64,000 nucleotides of DNA from assembly GCA_905220665.1 (NCBI GenBank), contig CAJNAR010000046.1, positions 1 through 64,000 on the forward strand. Direction: 5' to 3'. The notes beneath the pieces were generated by a model that saw nothing but the letters and a program-made list of their open reading frames with translations, was not told the DNA's origin and did not search any database. The position numbers and the translations under genes are program-made. Shown here in pieces: positions 10,301 through 23,300 of the stretch (position 1 is the first letter of the stretch; each line of letters opens with the position of its first letter). The stretch is from Albugo candida. Taxonomy: Eukaryota; Oomycota; Peronosporomycetes; Albuginales; Albuginaceae.

Positions 10301-11961
10301 GCAAGACGCTGACAGAAATCTGGCTGAAAAAGTCCACCATTTCAAGACGCAGACGAAATTCGCTATATATATATATTCTTGAAAGATACCATGACTTTAA
10401 ATCGTAGGATTTTTTATTTATTCCACGTGTTCCTCCTATCTTTTGTATAACATATGTTTTTTTCATTATTTGATATTAAAACATCAAGTATTTATTATGT
10501 CTTATCACTGAGAGCTTTTGGTGTACGAAACATTGTAGCTGTGCCTACTTCTATTTTTCTTTTTAATTAGGAAAAAGGTGGGTGTTCGTCGAGGCTTAAA
10601 ACAGCTCCCAATCCTATCAAGTTGTAAGATTTCCAAGAATCGTGGAGGAATCCCTGGTGTATATTCCCGATTTTGTATACCATTAACTATTATTCATGAG
10701 TGATGTCGAGTGATAATAGAACTAGGTTGGCAAGACGCTGACAGAAATCTGGCTGAAAAAGTCCACCATTTCAAGACGCTAACGAAATTCACTATATATA
10801 TCAATAAGTTCAAATCATAGGATTCATTTATCCCACGAGTTCCTCCTATATTTCCTATAACATATATTTTTTTCATTATGTGATGAGCAAACATCAAGTA
10901 TTCTTCATGTCTAAGCACTGGGAGGTTTTGGTTACTAAACATTCGTGTCAGTGCCTAACTCTATTTTCTTTCTGGTAAGGAAAAAGGTGAGTGTTCGTCC
11001 AGGCTTAGAACACCTACAACACGTACCGAGTTGACAGATTCCAGCAAGTGTGGAGGAATCCCTGGAGTATTTACGCGACTTTGTATCCTATTGATTAATA
11101 TCCATGCGTGATGTCGCCTGATAATACTGTAGCCGGGTTAGCAAGACGCTGACAGAAATCTGGCTGAAAAAGTCCACCATTTCAAGACGCAGACGAAATT
11201 CGCTATATATATCAATAAGTTCAAATCATAGGATTTATTTATCCCACGAGTTCCTCCTATATTTCCTATAACATATATTTTTTTCATTATGTGATGAGCA
11301 AACATCAAGTATTCTTCATGTCTAAGCACTGGGAGGTTTTGGTTACGAAACATTCGTGTCAGTGCCTAACTCTATTTTCTTTCTGGTAAGGAAAAAGGTG
11401 AGTGTTCGTCCAAGCTTAGAACACCTACAACACGTACCGAGTTGACAGATTCCAGCAAGTGTGGAGGAATCCCTGGAGTATTTACGCGACTTTGTATCCT
11501 ATTGATTAATATCCATGCGTGATGTCGCCTGATAATACTCTAGCCGGGTTAGCAAGACGCTGACAGAAATCTGGCTGAAAAAGTCCACCATTTCAAGACG
11601 CAGACGAAATTCGCTATATATATCAATAAGTTCAAATCATAGGATTTATTTATCCCACGAGTTCCTCCTATATTTCCTATAACATATATTTTTTCATTAT
11701 GTGATGAGCAAACATCAAGTATTCTTCATGTCTAAGCACTGGAAGGTTTTGGTTACGAAACATTCGTGTCAGTGCCTAACTCTATTTTCTTTCTGGTAAG
11801 GAAAAAGGTGAGTGTTCGTCCAGGCTTAGAACACCTACAACACGTACCGAGTTGACAGATTCCAGCAAGTGTGGAGGAATCCCTGGAGTATTTACGCGAC
11901 TTTGTATCCTATTGATTAATATCCATGCGTGATGTCGCCTGATAATACTCTAGCCGGGTTA
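10301..11961. repeat. Higher-order unit B-A-A-A
   Basis: Monomer starts: B 10301, A 10730, A 11141, A 11552. The B reads CATTGTAGCTGTG at about 10531, a variant also present in the B monomers at 46475, 52730 and 56054. Confidence 0.9.
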
Positions 11962-14367
11962 GCAAGACACTGACAGAAATCTGGCTGAAAAAGTCCACCA
12001 TTTCAAGACGCAGACGAAATTCGCTATATATATATTCTTGAAAGATACCATGACTTTAAATCGTAGGATTTTTTATTTATTCCACGTGTTCCTCCTATCT
12101 TTTGTATAACATATGTTTTTTTTCATTATTTGATATTAAAACATCAAGTATTTATTATGTCTTATCACTGAGAGCTTTTGGTGTACGAAACATTGTGGCT
12201 GTGCCTACTTCTATTTTTCTTTTTAATTAGGAAAAAGGTGGGTGTTCGTCGAGGCTTAAAACAGCTCCCAATCCTATCAAGTTGTAAGATTTCCAAGAAT
12301 CGTGGAGGAATCCCTGGTGTATATTCCCGATTTTGTATACCATTAACTATTACTCATGAGTGATGTCGAGTGATAATAGTACTAGGTTGGCAAGACGCTG
12401 ACAGAAATCTGGCTGAAAAAGTCCACCATTTCAAGACGCAGACGAAATTCGCTATATATATCAATAAGTTCAAATCATAGGATTTATTTATCCCACGAGT
12501 TCCTCCTATATTTCCTATAACATATATTTTTTTCATTATGTGATGAGCAAACATCAAGTATTCTTCATGTCTAAGCACTGGGAGGTTTTGGTTACGAAAC
12601 ATTCGTGTCAGTGCCTAACTCTATTTTCTTTCTGGTAAGGAAAAAGGTGAGTGTTCGTCCAAGCTTAGAACACCTACAACACGTACCGAGTTGACAGATT
12701 CCAGCAAGTGTGGAAGAATCCCTGGAGTATTTACGCGACTTTGTATCCTATTGATTAATATCGATGAGTGATGTCGCGTGATAATACTCTAGCCGGGTTA
12801 GCAAGACGCTGACAGAAATCTGGCTGAAAAAGTCCACCATTTCAAGACGCAGACGAAATTCGCTATATATATCAATAAGTTCAAATCATAGGATTTATTT
12901 ATCCCACGAGTTCCTCCTATATTTCCTATAACATATATTTTTTTCATCATGTGATGAGCAAACATCAAGTATTCTTCATGTCTAAGCACTGGAAGGTTTT
13001 GGTTACGAAACATTCGTGTCAGTGCCTAACTCTATTTTCTTTCTGGTAAGGAAAAAGGTGAGTGTTCGTCCAGGCTTAGAACACCTACAACACGTACCGA
13101 GTTGACAGATTCCAGCAAGTGTGGAGGAATCCCTGGAGTATTTACGCGACTTTGTATCCTATTGATTAATATCCATGCGTGATGTCGCCTGATAATACTG
13201 TAGCCGGGTTAGCAAGACGCTGACAGAAATCTGGCTGAAAAAGTCCACCATTTCAAGACGCAGACGAAATTCGCTATATATATCAATAAGTTCAAATCAT
13301 AGGATTTATTTATCCCACGAGTTCCTCCTATATTTCCTATAACATATATTTTTTCATTATGTGATGAGCAAACATCAAGTATTCTTCATGTCTTATCACT
13401 CAGAGCTTTTGGTGTACGAGACATTCGTGTCAGTGCCTAACTCTATTTTCTTTCTGGTAAGGAAAAAGGTGAGTGTTCGTCCAGGCTTAGAACACCTACA
13501 ACACGTACCGAGTTGACAGATTCCAGCAAGTATGGAGGAATCCCTGGAGTATTTACGCGACTTTGTATCCTATTGATTAATATCCATGCGTGATGTCGCC
13601 TGATAATACTGTAGCCGGGTTAGCAAGACGCTGACAGAAATCTGGCTGAAAAAGTCCACCATTTCAAGACGCAGACGAAATTCGCTATATATATCAATAA
13701 GTTCAAATCATAGGATTCATTTATCCCACGAGTTCCTCCTATATTTCCTATAACATGTATTTTTTTCATCATGTGATGAGCAAACATCAAGTATTCTTCA
13801 TGTCTAAGCACTGGAAGGTTTTGGTTACGAAACATTCGTGTCAGTGCCTAACTCTATTTTCTTTCTGGTAAGGAAAAAGGTGAGTGTTCGTCCAGGCTTA
13901 GAACACCTACAACACGTACCGAGTTGACAGATTCCAGCAAGTGTGGAGGAATCCCTGGAGTATTTACGCCGACTCTGGCTGAAAAAGTCCACCATTTCAA
14001 GACGCAGACGAAATTCGCTATATATATCAATAAGTTCAAATCATAGGATTTATTTATCCCACGAGTTCCTCCTATATTTCCTATAACATATATTTTTTTC
14101 ATTATGTGATGAGCAAACATCAAGTATTCTTCATGTCTAAGCACTGGGAGGTTTTGGTTACGAAACATTCGTGTCAGTGCCTAACTCTATTTTCTTTCTG
14201 GTAAGGAAAAAGGTGAGTGTTCGTCCAGGCTTAGAACACCTACAACACGTACCGAGTTGACAGATTCCAGCAAGTGTGGAGGAATCCCTGGAGTATTTAC
14301 GCGACTTTGTATCCTATTGATTAATATCCATGCGTGATGTCGCCTGATAATACTGTATCTAGGGTTA
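11962..14367. repeat. Higher-order unit B plus five A, with one chimera and one deletion
   Basis: Monomer starts: B 11962, A 12390, A 12801, A 13212, A 13623, then a 5'-truncated A beginning at about 13972. The A at 13212 carries a short B-type tract (13391-13418). The A at 13623 is cut after TATTTACGC (about 13969) and joins the middle of the next core at TCTGGCTG, a net loss of 77 bp that removes the first core repeat. Confidence 0.9.
13391..13418. repeat. B-type conversion tract inside an A monomer
   Basis: TCTTATCACTCAGAGC followed by TTTTGGTGTACGAG is B-type text. It sits between A-type ATTCTTCATG on the left and A-type ACATTCGTGTCAGTG on the right. The monomer length stays at 411 bp, so this is a replacement and not an insertion. 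Confidence 0.85.
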
Positions 14368-17300
14368 GCAAGACGCTGACAGAAATCTGGCTGAAAAAGT
14401 CCACCATTTCAAGACGCAGACGAAATTCGCTATATATATATATTCTTGAAAGATACCATGACTTTAAATCGTAGGATTTTTTATTTATTCCACGTGTTCC
14501 TCCTATCTTTTGTATAACATATGTTTTTTTCATTATTTGATATTAAAACATCAAGTATTTATTATGTCTTATCACTGAGAGCTTTTGGTGTACGAAACAT
14601 TGTGGCTGTGCCTACTTCTATTTTTCTTTTTAATTAGGAAAAAGGTGGGTGTTCGTCGAGGCTTAAAACAGCTCCCAATCCTATCAAGTTGTAAGATTTC
14701 CAAGAATCGTGGAGGAATCCCTGGTGTATATTCCCGATTTTGTATACCATTAACTATTACTCATGAGTGATGTCGAGTGATAATAGTACTAGGTTGGCAA
14801 GACGCTGACAGAAATCTGGCTGAAAAAGTCCACCATTTCAAGACGCAGACGAAATTCACTATATATATCAATAAGTTCAAATCATAGGATTTATTTATCC
14901 CACGAGTTCCTCCTATATTTCCCATAACATATATTTTTTTCATTATGTGATGAGCAAACATCAAGTATTCTTCATGTCTAAGCACTGGGAGGTTTTGGTT
15001 ACTAAACATTCGTGTCAGTGCCTAACTCTATTTTCTTTCTGGTAAGGAAAAAGGTGAGTGTTCGTCCAGGCTTAGAACACCTACAACACGTACCGAGTTG
15101 ACAGATTCCAGCAAGTGTGGAGGAATCCCTGGAGTATTTACGCGACTTTGTATCCTATTGATTAATATCCATGCGTGATGTCGCCTGATAATACTGTAGC
15201 CGGGTTAGCAAGACGCTGACAGAAATCTGGCTGAAAAAGTCCACCATTTCAAGACGCAGACGAAATTCGCTATATATATCAATAAGTTCAAATCATAGGA
15301 TTTATTTATCCCACGAGTTCCTCCTATATTTCCTATAACATATATTTTTTTCATTATGTGATGAGCAAACATCAAGTATTCTTCATGTCTAAGCACTGGG
15401 AGGTTTTGGTTACGAAACATTCGTGTCAGTGCCTAACTCTATTTTCTTTCTGGTAAGGAAAAAGGTGAGTGTTCGTCCAGGCTTAGAACACCTACAACAC
15501 GTACCGAGTTGACAGATTCCAGCAAGTGTGGAGGAATCCCTGGAGTATTTACGCGACTTTGTATCCTATTGATTAATATCCATGCGTGATGTCGCCTGAT
15601 AATACTGTAGCCGGGTTAGCAAGACGCTGACAGAAATCTGGCTGAAAAAGTCCACCATTTCAAGACGCAGACGAAATTCGCTATATATATATATTCTTGA
15701 AAGATACCATGACTTTAAATCGTAGGATTTTTTATTTATTCCACGTGTTCCTCCTATCTTTTGTATAACATATGTTTTTTTCATTATTTGATATTAAAAC
15801 ATCAAGTATTTATTATGTCTTATCACTGAGAGCTTTTGGTGTACGAAACATTGTGGCTGTGCCTACTTCAATTTTTCTTTTTAATTAGGAAAAAGGTGGG
15901 TGTTCGTCGAGGCTTAAAACAGCTCCCAATCCTATCAAGTTGTAAGATTTCCAAGAATCGTGGAGGAATCCCTGGTGTATATTCCCGATTTTGTATACCA
16001 TTAACTATTATTCATGAGTGATGTCGAGTGATAATAGAACTAGGTTGGCAAGACGCTGACAGAAATCTGGCTGAAAAAGTCCACCATTTCAAGACGCAGA
16101 CGAAATTCGCTATATATATCAATAAGTTCAAATCATAGGATTTATTTATCCCACGAGTTCCTCCTATATTTCCTATAACATATATTTTTTTCATTATGTG
16201 ATGAGCAAACATCAAGTATTCTTCATGTCTAAGCACTGGGAGGTTTTGGTTACTAAACATTCGTGTCAGTGCCTAACTCTATTTTCTTTCTGGTAAGGAA
16301 AAAGGTGAGTGTTCGTCCAGGCTTAGAACACCTACAACACGTACCGAGTTGACAGATTCCAGCAAGTGTGGAGGAATCCCTGGAGTATTTACGCGACTTT
16401 GTATCCTATTGATTAATATCCATGCGTGATGTCGCCTGATAATACTGTAGCCGGGTTAGCAAGACGCTGACAGAAATCTGGCTGAAAAAGTCCACCATTT
16501 CAAGACGCAGACGAAATTCGCTATATATATCAATAAGTTCAAATCATAGGATTTATTTATCCCACGAGTTCCTCCTATATTTCCTATAACATATATTTTT
16601 TTCATTATGTGATGAGCAAACATCAAGTATTCTTCATGTCTAAGCACTGGGAGGTTTTGGTTACGAAACATTCGTGTCAGTGCCTAACTCTATTTTCTTT
16701 CTGGTAAGGAAAAAGGTGAGTGTTCGTCCAGGCTTAGAACACCTACAACACGTACCGAGTTGACAGATTCCAGCAAGTGTGGAGGAATCCCTGGAGTATT
16801 TACGCGACTTTGTATCCTATTGATTAATATCCATGCGTGATGTCGCCTGATAATACTCTAGCCGGGTTAGCAAGACGCTGACAGAAATCTGGCTGAAAAA
16901 GTCCACCATTTCAAGACGCAGACGAAATTCGCTATATATATATATTCTTGAAAGATACCATGACTTTAAATCGTAGGATTTTTTATTTATTCCACGTGTT
17001 CCTCCTATCTTTTGTATAACATATGTTTTTTTCATTATTTGATATTAAAACATCAAGTATTTATTATGTCTTATCACTGAGAGCTTTTGGTGTACGAAAC
17101 ATTGTGGCTGTGCCTACTTCTATTTTTCTTTTTAATTAGGAAAAAGGTGGGTGTTCGTCGAGGCTTAAAACAGCTCCCAATCCTATCAAGTTGTAAGATT
17201 TCCAAGAATCGTGGAGGAATCCCTGGTGTATATTCCCGATTTTGTATACCATTAACTATTATTCATGAGTGATGTCGAGTGATAATAGAACTAGGTTGGC

Positions 17301-20300
17301 AAGACGCTGACAGAAATCTGGCTGAAAAAGTCCACCATTTCAAGACGCAGACGAAATTCACTATATATATCAATAAGTTCAAATCATAGGATTTATTTAT
17401 CCCACGAGTTCCTCCTATATTTCCCATAACATATATTTTTTTCATTATGTGATGAGCAAACATCAAGTATTCTTCATGTCTAAGCACTGGGAGGTTTTGG
17501 TTACTAAACATTCGTGTCAGTGCCTAACTCTATTTTCTTTCTGGTAAGGAAAAAGGTGAGTGTTCGTCCAGGCTTAGAACACCTACAACACGTACCGAGT
17601 TGACAGATTCCAGCAAGTGTGGAGGAATCCCTGGAGCATTTACGCGACTTTGTATCCTATTGATTAATATCCATGCGTGATGTCGCCTGATAATACTGTA
17701 GCCGGGTTAGCAAGACGCTGACAGAAATCTGGCTGAAAAAGTCCACCATTTCAAGACGCAGACGAAATTCGCTATATATATCAATAAGTTCAAATCATAG
17801 GATTTATTTATCCCACGAGTTCCTCCTATATTTCCTATAACATATATTTTTTTCATTATGTGATGAGCAAACATCAAGTATTCTTCATGTCTAAGCACTG
17901 GGAGGTTTTGGTTACGAAACATTCGTGTCAGTGCCTAACTCTATTTTCTTTCTGGTAAGGAAAAAGGTGAGTGTTCGTCCAGGCTTAGAACACCTACAAC
18001 ACGTACCGAGTTGACAGATTCCAGCAAGTGTGGAGGAATCCCTGGAGTATTTACGCGACTTTGTATCCTATTGATTAATATCCATGCGTGATGTCGCCTG
18101 ATAATACTCTAGCCGGGTTAGCAAGACGCTGACAGAAATCTGGCTGAAAAAGTCCACCATTTCAAGACGCAGACGAAATTCGCTATATATATATATTCTT
18201 GAAAGATACCATGACTTTAAATCGTAGGATTTTTTATTTATTCCACGTGTTCCTCCTATCTTTTGTATAACATATGTTTTTTTCATTATTTGATATTAAA
18301 ACATCAAGTATTTATTATGTCTTATCACTGAGAGCTTTTGGTGTACGAAACATTGTGGCTGTGCCTACTTCTATTTTTCTTTTTAATTAGGAAAAAGGTG
18401 GGTGTTCGTCGAGGCTTAAAACAGCTCCCAATCCTATCAAGTTGTAAGATTTCCAAGAATCGTGGAGGAATCCCTGGTGTATATTCCCGATTTTGTATAC
18501 CATTAACTATTATTCATGAGTGATGTCGAGTGATAATAGAACTAGGTTGGCAAGACGCTGACAGAAATCTGGCTGAAAAAGTCCACCATTTCAAGACGCA
18601 GACGAAATTCACTATATATATCAATAAGTTCAAATCATAGGATTTATTTATCCCACGAGTTCCTCCTATATTTCCCATAACATATATTTTTTTCATTATG
18701 TGATGAGCAAACATCAAGTATTCTTCATGTCTAAGCACTGGGAGGTTTTGGTTACTAAACATTCGTGTCAGTGCCTAACTCTATTTTCTTTCTGGTAAGG
18801 AAAAAGGTGAGTGTTCGTCCAGGCTTAGAACACCTACAACACGTACCGAGTTGACAGATTCCAGCAAGTGTGGAGGAATCCCTGGAGCATTTACGCGACT
18901 TTGTATCCTATTGATTAATATCCATGCGTGATGTCGCCTGATAATACTGTAGCCGGGTTAGCAAGACGCTGACAGAAATCTGGCTGAAAAAGTCCACCAT
19001 TTCAAGACGCAGACGAAATTCGCTATATATATCAATAAGTTCAAATCATAGGATTTATTTATCCCACGAGTTCCTCCTATATTTCCTATAACATATATTT
19101 TTTTCATTATGTGATGAGCAAACATCAAGTATTCTTCATGTCTAAGCACTGGGAGGTTTTGGTTACGAAACATTCGTGTCAGTGCCTAACTCTATTTTCT
19201 TTCTGGTAAGGAAAAAGGTGAGTGTTCGTCCAGGCTTAGAACACCTACAACACGTACCGAGTTGACAGATTCCAGCAAGTGTGGAGGAATCCCTGGAGTA
19301 TTTACGCGACTTTGTATCCTATTGATTAATATCCATGCGTGATGTCGCCTGATAATACTCTAGCCGGGTTAGCAAGACGCTGACAGAAATCTGGCTGAAA
19401 AAGTCCACCATTTCAAGACGCAGACGAAATTCGCTATATATATATATTCTTGAAAGATACCATGACTTTAAATCGTAGGATTTTTTATTTATTCCACGTG
19501 TTCCTCCTATCTTTTGTATAACATATGTTTTTTTCATTATTTGATATTAAAACATCAAGTATTTATTATGTCTTATCACTGAGAGCTTTTGGTGTACGAA
19601 ACATTGTGGCTGTGCCTACTTCTATTTTTCTTTTTAATTAGGAAAAAGGTGGGTGTTCGTCGAGGCTTAAAACAGCTCCCAATCCTATCAAGTTGTAAGA
19701 TTTCCAAGAATCGTGGAGGAATCCCTGGTGTATATTCCCGATTTTGTATACCATTAACTATTATTCATGAGTGATGTCGAGTGATAATAGAACTAGGTTG
19801 GCAAGACGCTGACAGAAATCTGGCTGAAAAAGTCCACCATTTCAAGACGCAGACGAAATTCACTATATATATCAATAAGTTCAAATCATAGGATTTATTT
19901 ATCCCACGAGTTCCTCCTATATTTCCCATAACATATATTTTTTTCATCATGTGATGAGCAAACATCAAGTATTCTTCATGTCTAAGCACTGGGAGGTTTT
20001 GGTTACGAAACATTCGTGTCAGTGCCTAACTCTATTTTCTTTCTGGTAAGGAAAAAGGTGAGTGTTCGTCCAGGCTTAGAACACCTACAACACGTACCGA
20101 GTTGACAGATTCCAGCAAGTGTGGAGGAATCCCTGGAGTATTTACGCGACTTTGTATCCTATTGATTAATATCCATGCGTGATGTCGCCTGATAATACTG
20201 TAGCCGGGTTAGCAAGACGCTGACAGAAATCTGGCTGAAAAAGTCCACCATTTCAAGACGCAGACGAAATTCGCTATATATATCAATAAGTTCAAATCAT

Positions 20301-23300
20301 AGGATTTATTTATCCCACGAGTTCCTCCTATATTTCCTATAACATATATTTTTTTCATTATGTGATGAGCAAACATCAAGTATTCTTCATGTCTAAGCAC
20401 TGGGAGGTTTTGGTTACGAAACATTCGTGTCAGTGCCTAACTCTATTTTCTTTCTGGTAAGGAAAAAGGTGAGTGTTCGTCCAGGCTTAGAACACCTACA
20501 ACACGTACCGAGTTGACAGATTCCAGCAAGTGTGGAGGAATCCCTGGAGTATTTACGCGACTTTGTATCCTATTGATTAATATCCATGCGTGATGTCGCC
20601 TGATAATACTCTAGCCGGGTTAGCAAGACGCTGACAGAAATCTGGCTGAAAAAGTCCACCATTTCAAGACGCAGACGAAATTCGCTATATATATATTCTT
20701 GAAAGATACCATGACTTTAAATCGTAGGATTTTTTATTTATTCCACGTGTTCCTCCTATCTTTTGTATAACATATGTTTTTTTCATTATTTGATATTAAA
20801 ACATCAAGTATTTATTATGTCTTATCACTGAGAGCTTTTGGTGTACGAAACATTGTGGCTGTGCCTACTTCTATTTTTCTTTTTAATTAGGAAAAAGGTG
20901 GGTGTTCGTCGAGGCTTAAAACAGCTCCCAATCCTATCAAGTTGTAAGATTTCCAAGAATCGTGGAGGAATCCCTGGTGTATATTCCCGATTTTGTATAC
21001 CATTAACTATTATTCATGAGTGATGTCGAGTGATAATAGAACTAGGTTGGCAAGACGCTGACAGAAATCTGGCTGAAAAAGTCCACCATTTCAAGACGCA
21101 GACGAAATTCACTATATATATCAATAAGTTCAAATCATAGGATTTATTTATCCCACGAGTTCCTCCTATATTTCCCATAACATATATTTTTTTCATTATG
21201 TGATGAGCAAACATCAAGTATTCTTCATGTCTAAGCACTGGGAGGTTTTGGTTACTAAACATTCGTGTCAGTGCCTAACTCTATTTTCTTTCTGGTAAGG
21301 AAAAAGGTGAGTGTTCGTCCAGGCTTAGAACACCTACAACACGTACCGAGTTGACAGATTCCAGCAAGTGTGGAGGAATCCCTGGAGTATTTACGCGACT
21401 TTGTATCCTATTGATTAATATCCATGCGTGATGTCGCCTGATAATACTGTAGCCGGGTTAGCAAGACGCTGACAGAAATCTGGCTGAAAAAGTCCACCAT
21501 TTCAAGACGCAGACGAAATTCGCTATATATATCAATAAGTTAAAATCATAGGATTTATTTATCCCACGAGTTCCTCCTATATTTCCTATAACATATATTT
21601 TTTTCATTATGTGATGAGCAAACATCAAGTATTCTTCATGTCTAAGCACTGGGAGGTTTTGGTTACGAAACATTCGTGTCAGTGCCTAACTCTATTTTCT
21701 TTCTGGTAAGGAAAAAGGTGAGTGTTCGTCCAGGCTTAGAACACCTACAACACGTACCGAGTTGACAGATTCCAGCAAGTGTGGAGGAATCCCTGGAGTA
21801 TTTACGCGACTTTGTATCCTATTGATTAATATCCATGCGTGATGTCGCCTGATAATACTCTAGCCGGGTTAGCAAGACGCTGACAGAAATCTGGCTGAAA
21901 AAGTCCACCATTTCAAGACGCAGACGAAATTCGCTATATATATATATTCTTGAAAGATACCATGACTTTAAATCGTAGGATTTTTTATTTATTCCACGTG
22001 TTCCTCCTATCTTTTGTATAACATATGTTTTTTTCATTATTTGATATTAAAACATCAAGTATTTATTATGTCTTATCACTGAGAGCTTTTGGTGTACGAA
22101 ACATTGTGGCTGTGCCTACTTCTATTTTTCTTTTTAATTAGGAAAAAGGTGGGTGTTCGTCGAGGCTTAAAACAGCTCCCAATCCTATCAAGTTGTAAGA
22201 TTTCCAAGAATCGTGGAGGAATCCCTGGTGTATATTCCCGATTTTGTATACCATTAACTATTATTCATGAGTGATGTCGAGTGATAATAGAACTAGGTTG
22301 GCAAGACGCTGACAGAAATCTGGCTGAAAAAGTCCACCATTTCAAGACGCAGACGAAATTCGCTATATATATCAATAAGTTCAAATCATAGGATTTATTT
22401 ATCCCACGAGTTCCTCCTATATTTCCCATAACATATATTTTTTTCATCATGTGATGAGCAAACATCAAGTATTCTTCATGTCTAAGCACTGGGAGGTTTT
22501 GGTTACGAAACATTCGTGTCAGTGCCTAACTCTATTTTCTTTCTGGTAAGGAAAAAGGTGAGTGTTCGTCCAGGCTTAGAACACCTACAACACGTACCGA
22601 GTTGACAGATTCCAGCAAGTGTGGAGGAATCCCTGGAGTATTTACGCGACTTTGTATCCTATTGATTAATATCCATGCGTGATGTCGCCTGATAATACTG
22701 TAGCCGGGTTAGCAAGACGCTGACAGAAATCTGGCTGAAAAAGTCCACCATTTCAAGACGCAGACGAAATTCGCTATATATATCAATAAGTTCAAATCAT
22801 AGGATTTATTTATCCCACGAGTTCCTCCTATATTTCCTATAACATATATTTTTTTCATTATGTGATGAGCAAACATCAAGTATTCTTCATGTCTAAGCAC
22901 TGGGAGGTTTTGGTTACGAAACATTCGTGTCAGTGCCTAACTCTATTTTCTTTCTGGTAAGGAAAAAGGTGAGTGTTCGTCCAGGCTTAGAACACCTACA
23001 ACACGTACCGAGTTGACAGATTCCAGCAAGTGTGGAGGAATCCCTGGAGTATTTACGCGACTTTGTATCCTATTGATTAATATCCATGCGTGATGTCGCC
23101 TGATAATACTCTAGCCGGGTTAGCAAGACGCTGACAGAAATCTGGCTGAAAAAGTCCACCATTTCAAGACGCAGACGAAATTCGCTATATATATATATTC
23201 TTGAAAGATACCATGACTTTAAATCGTAGGATTTTTTATTTATTCCACGTGTTCCTCCTATCTTTTGTATAACATATGTTTTTTTCATTATTTGATATTA

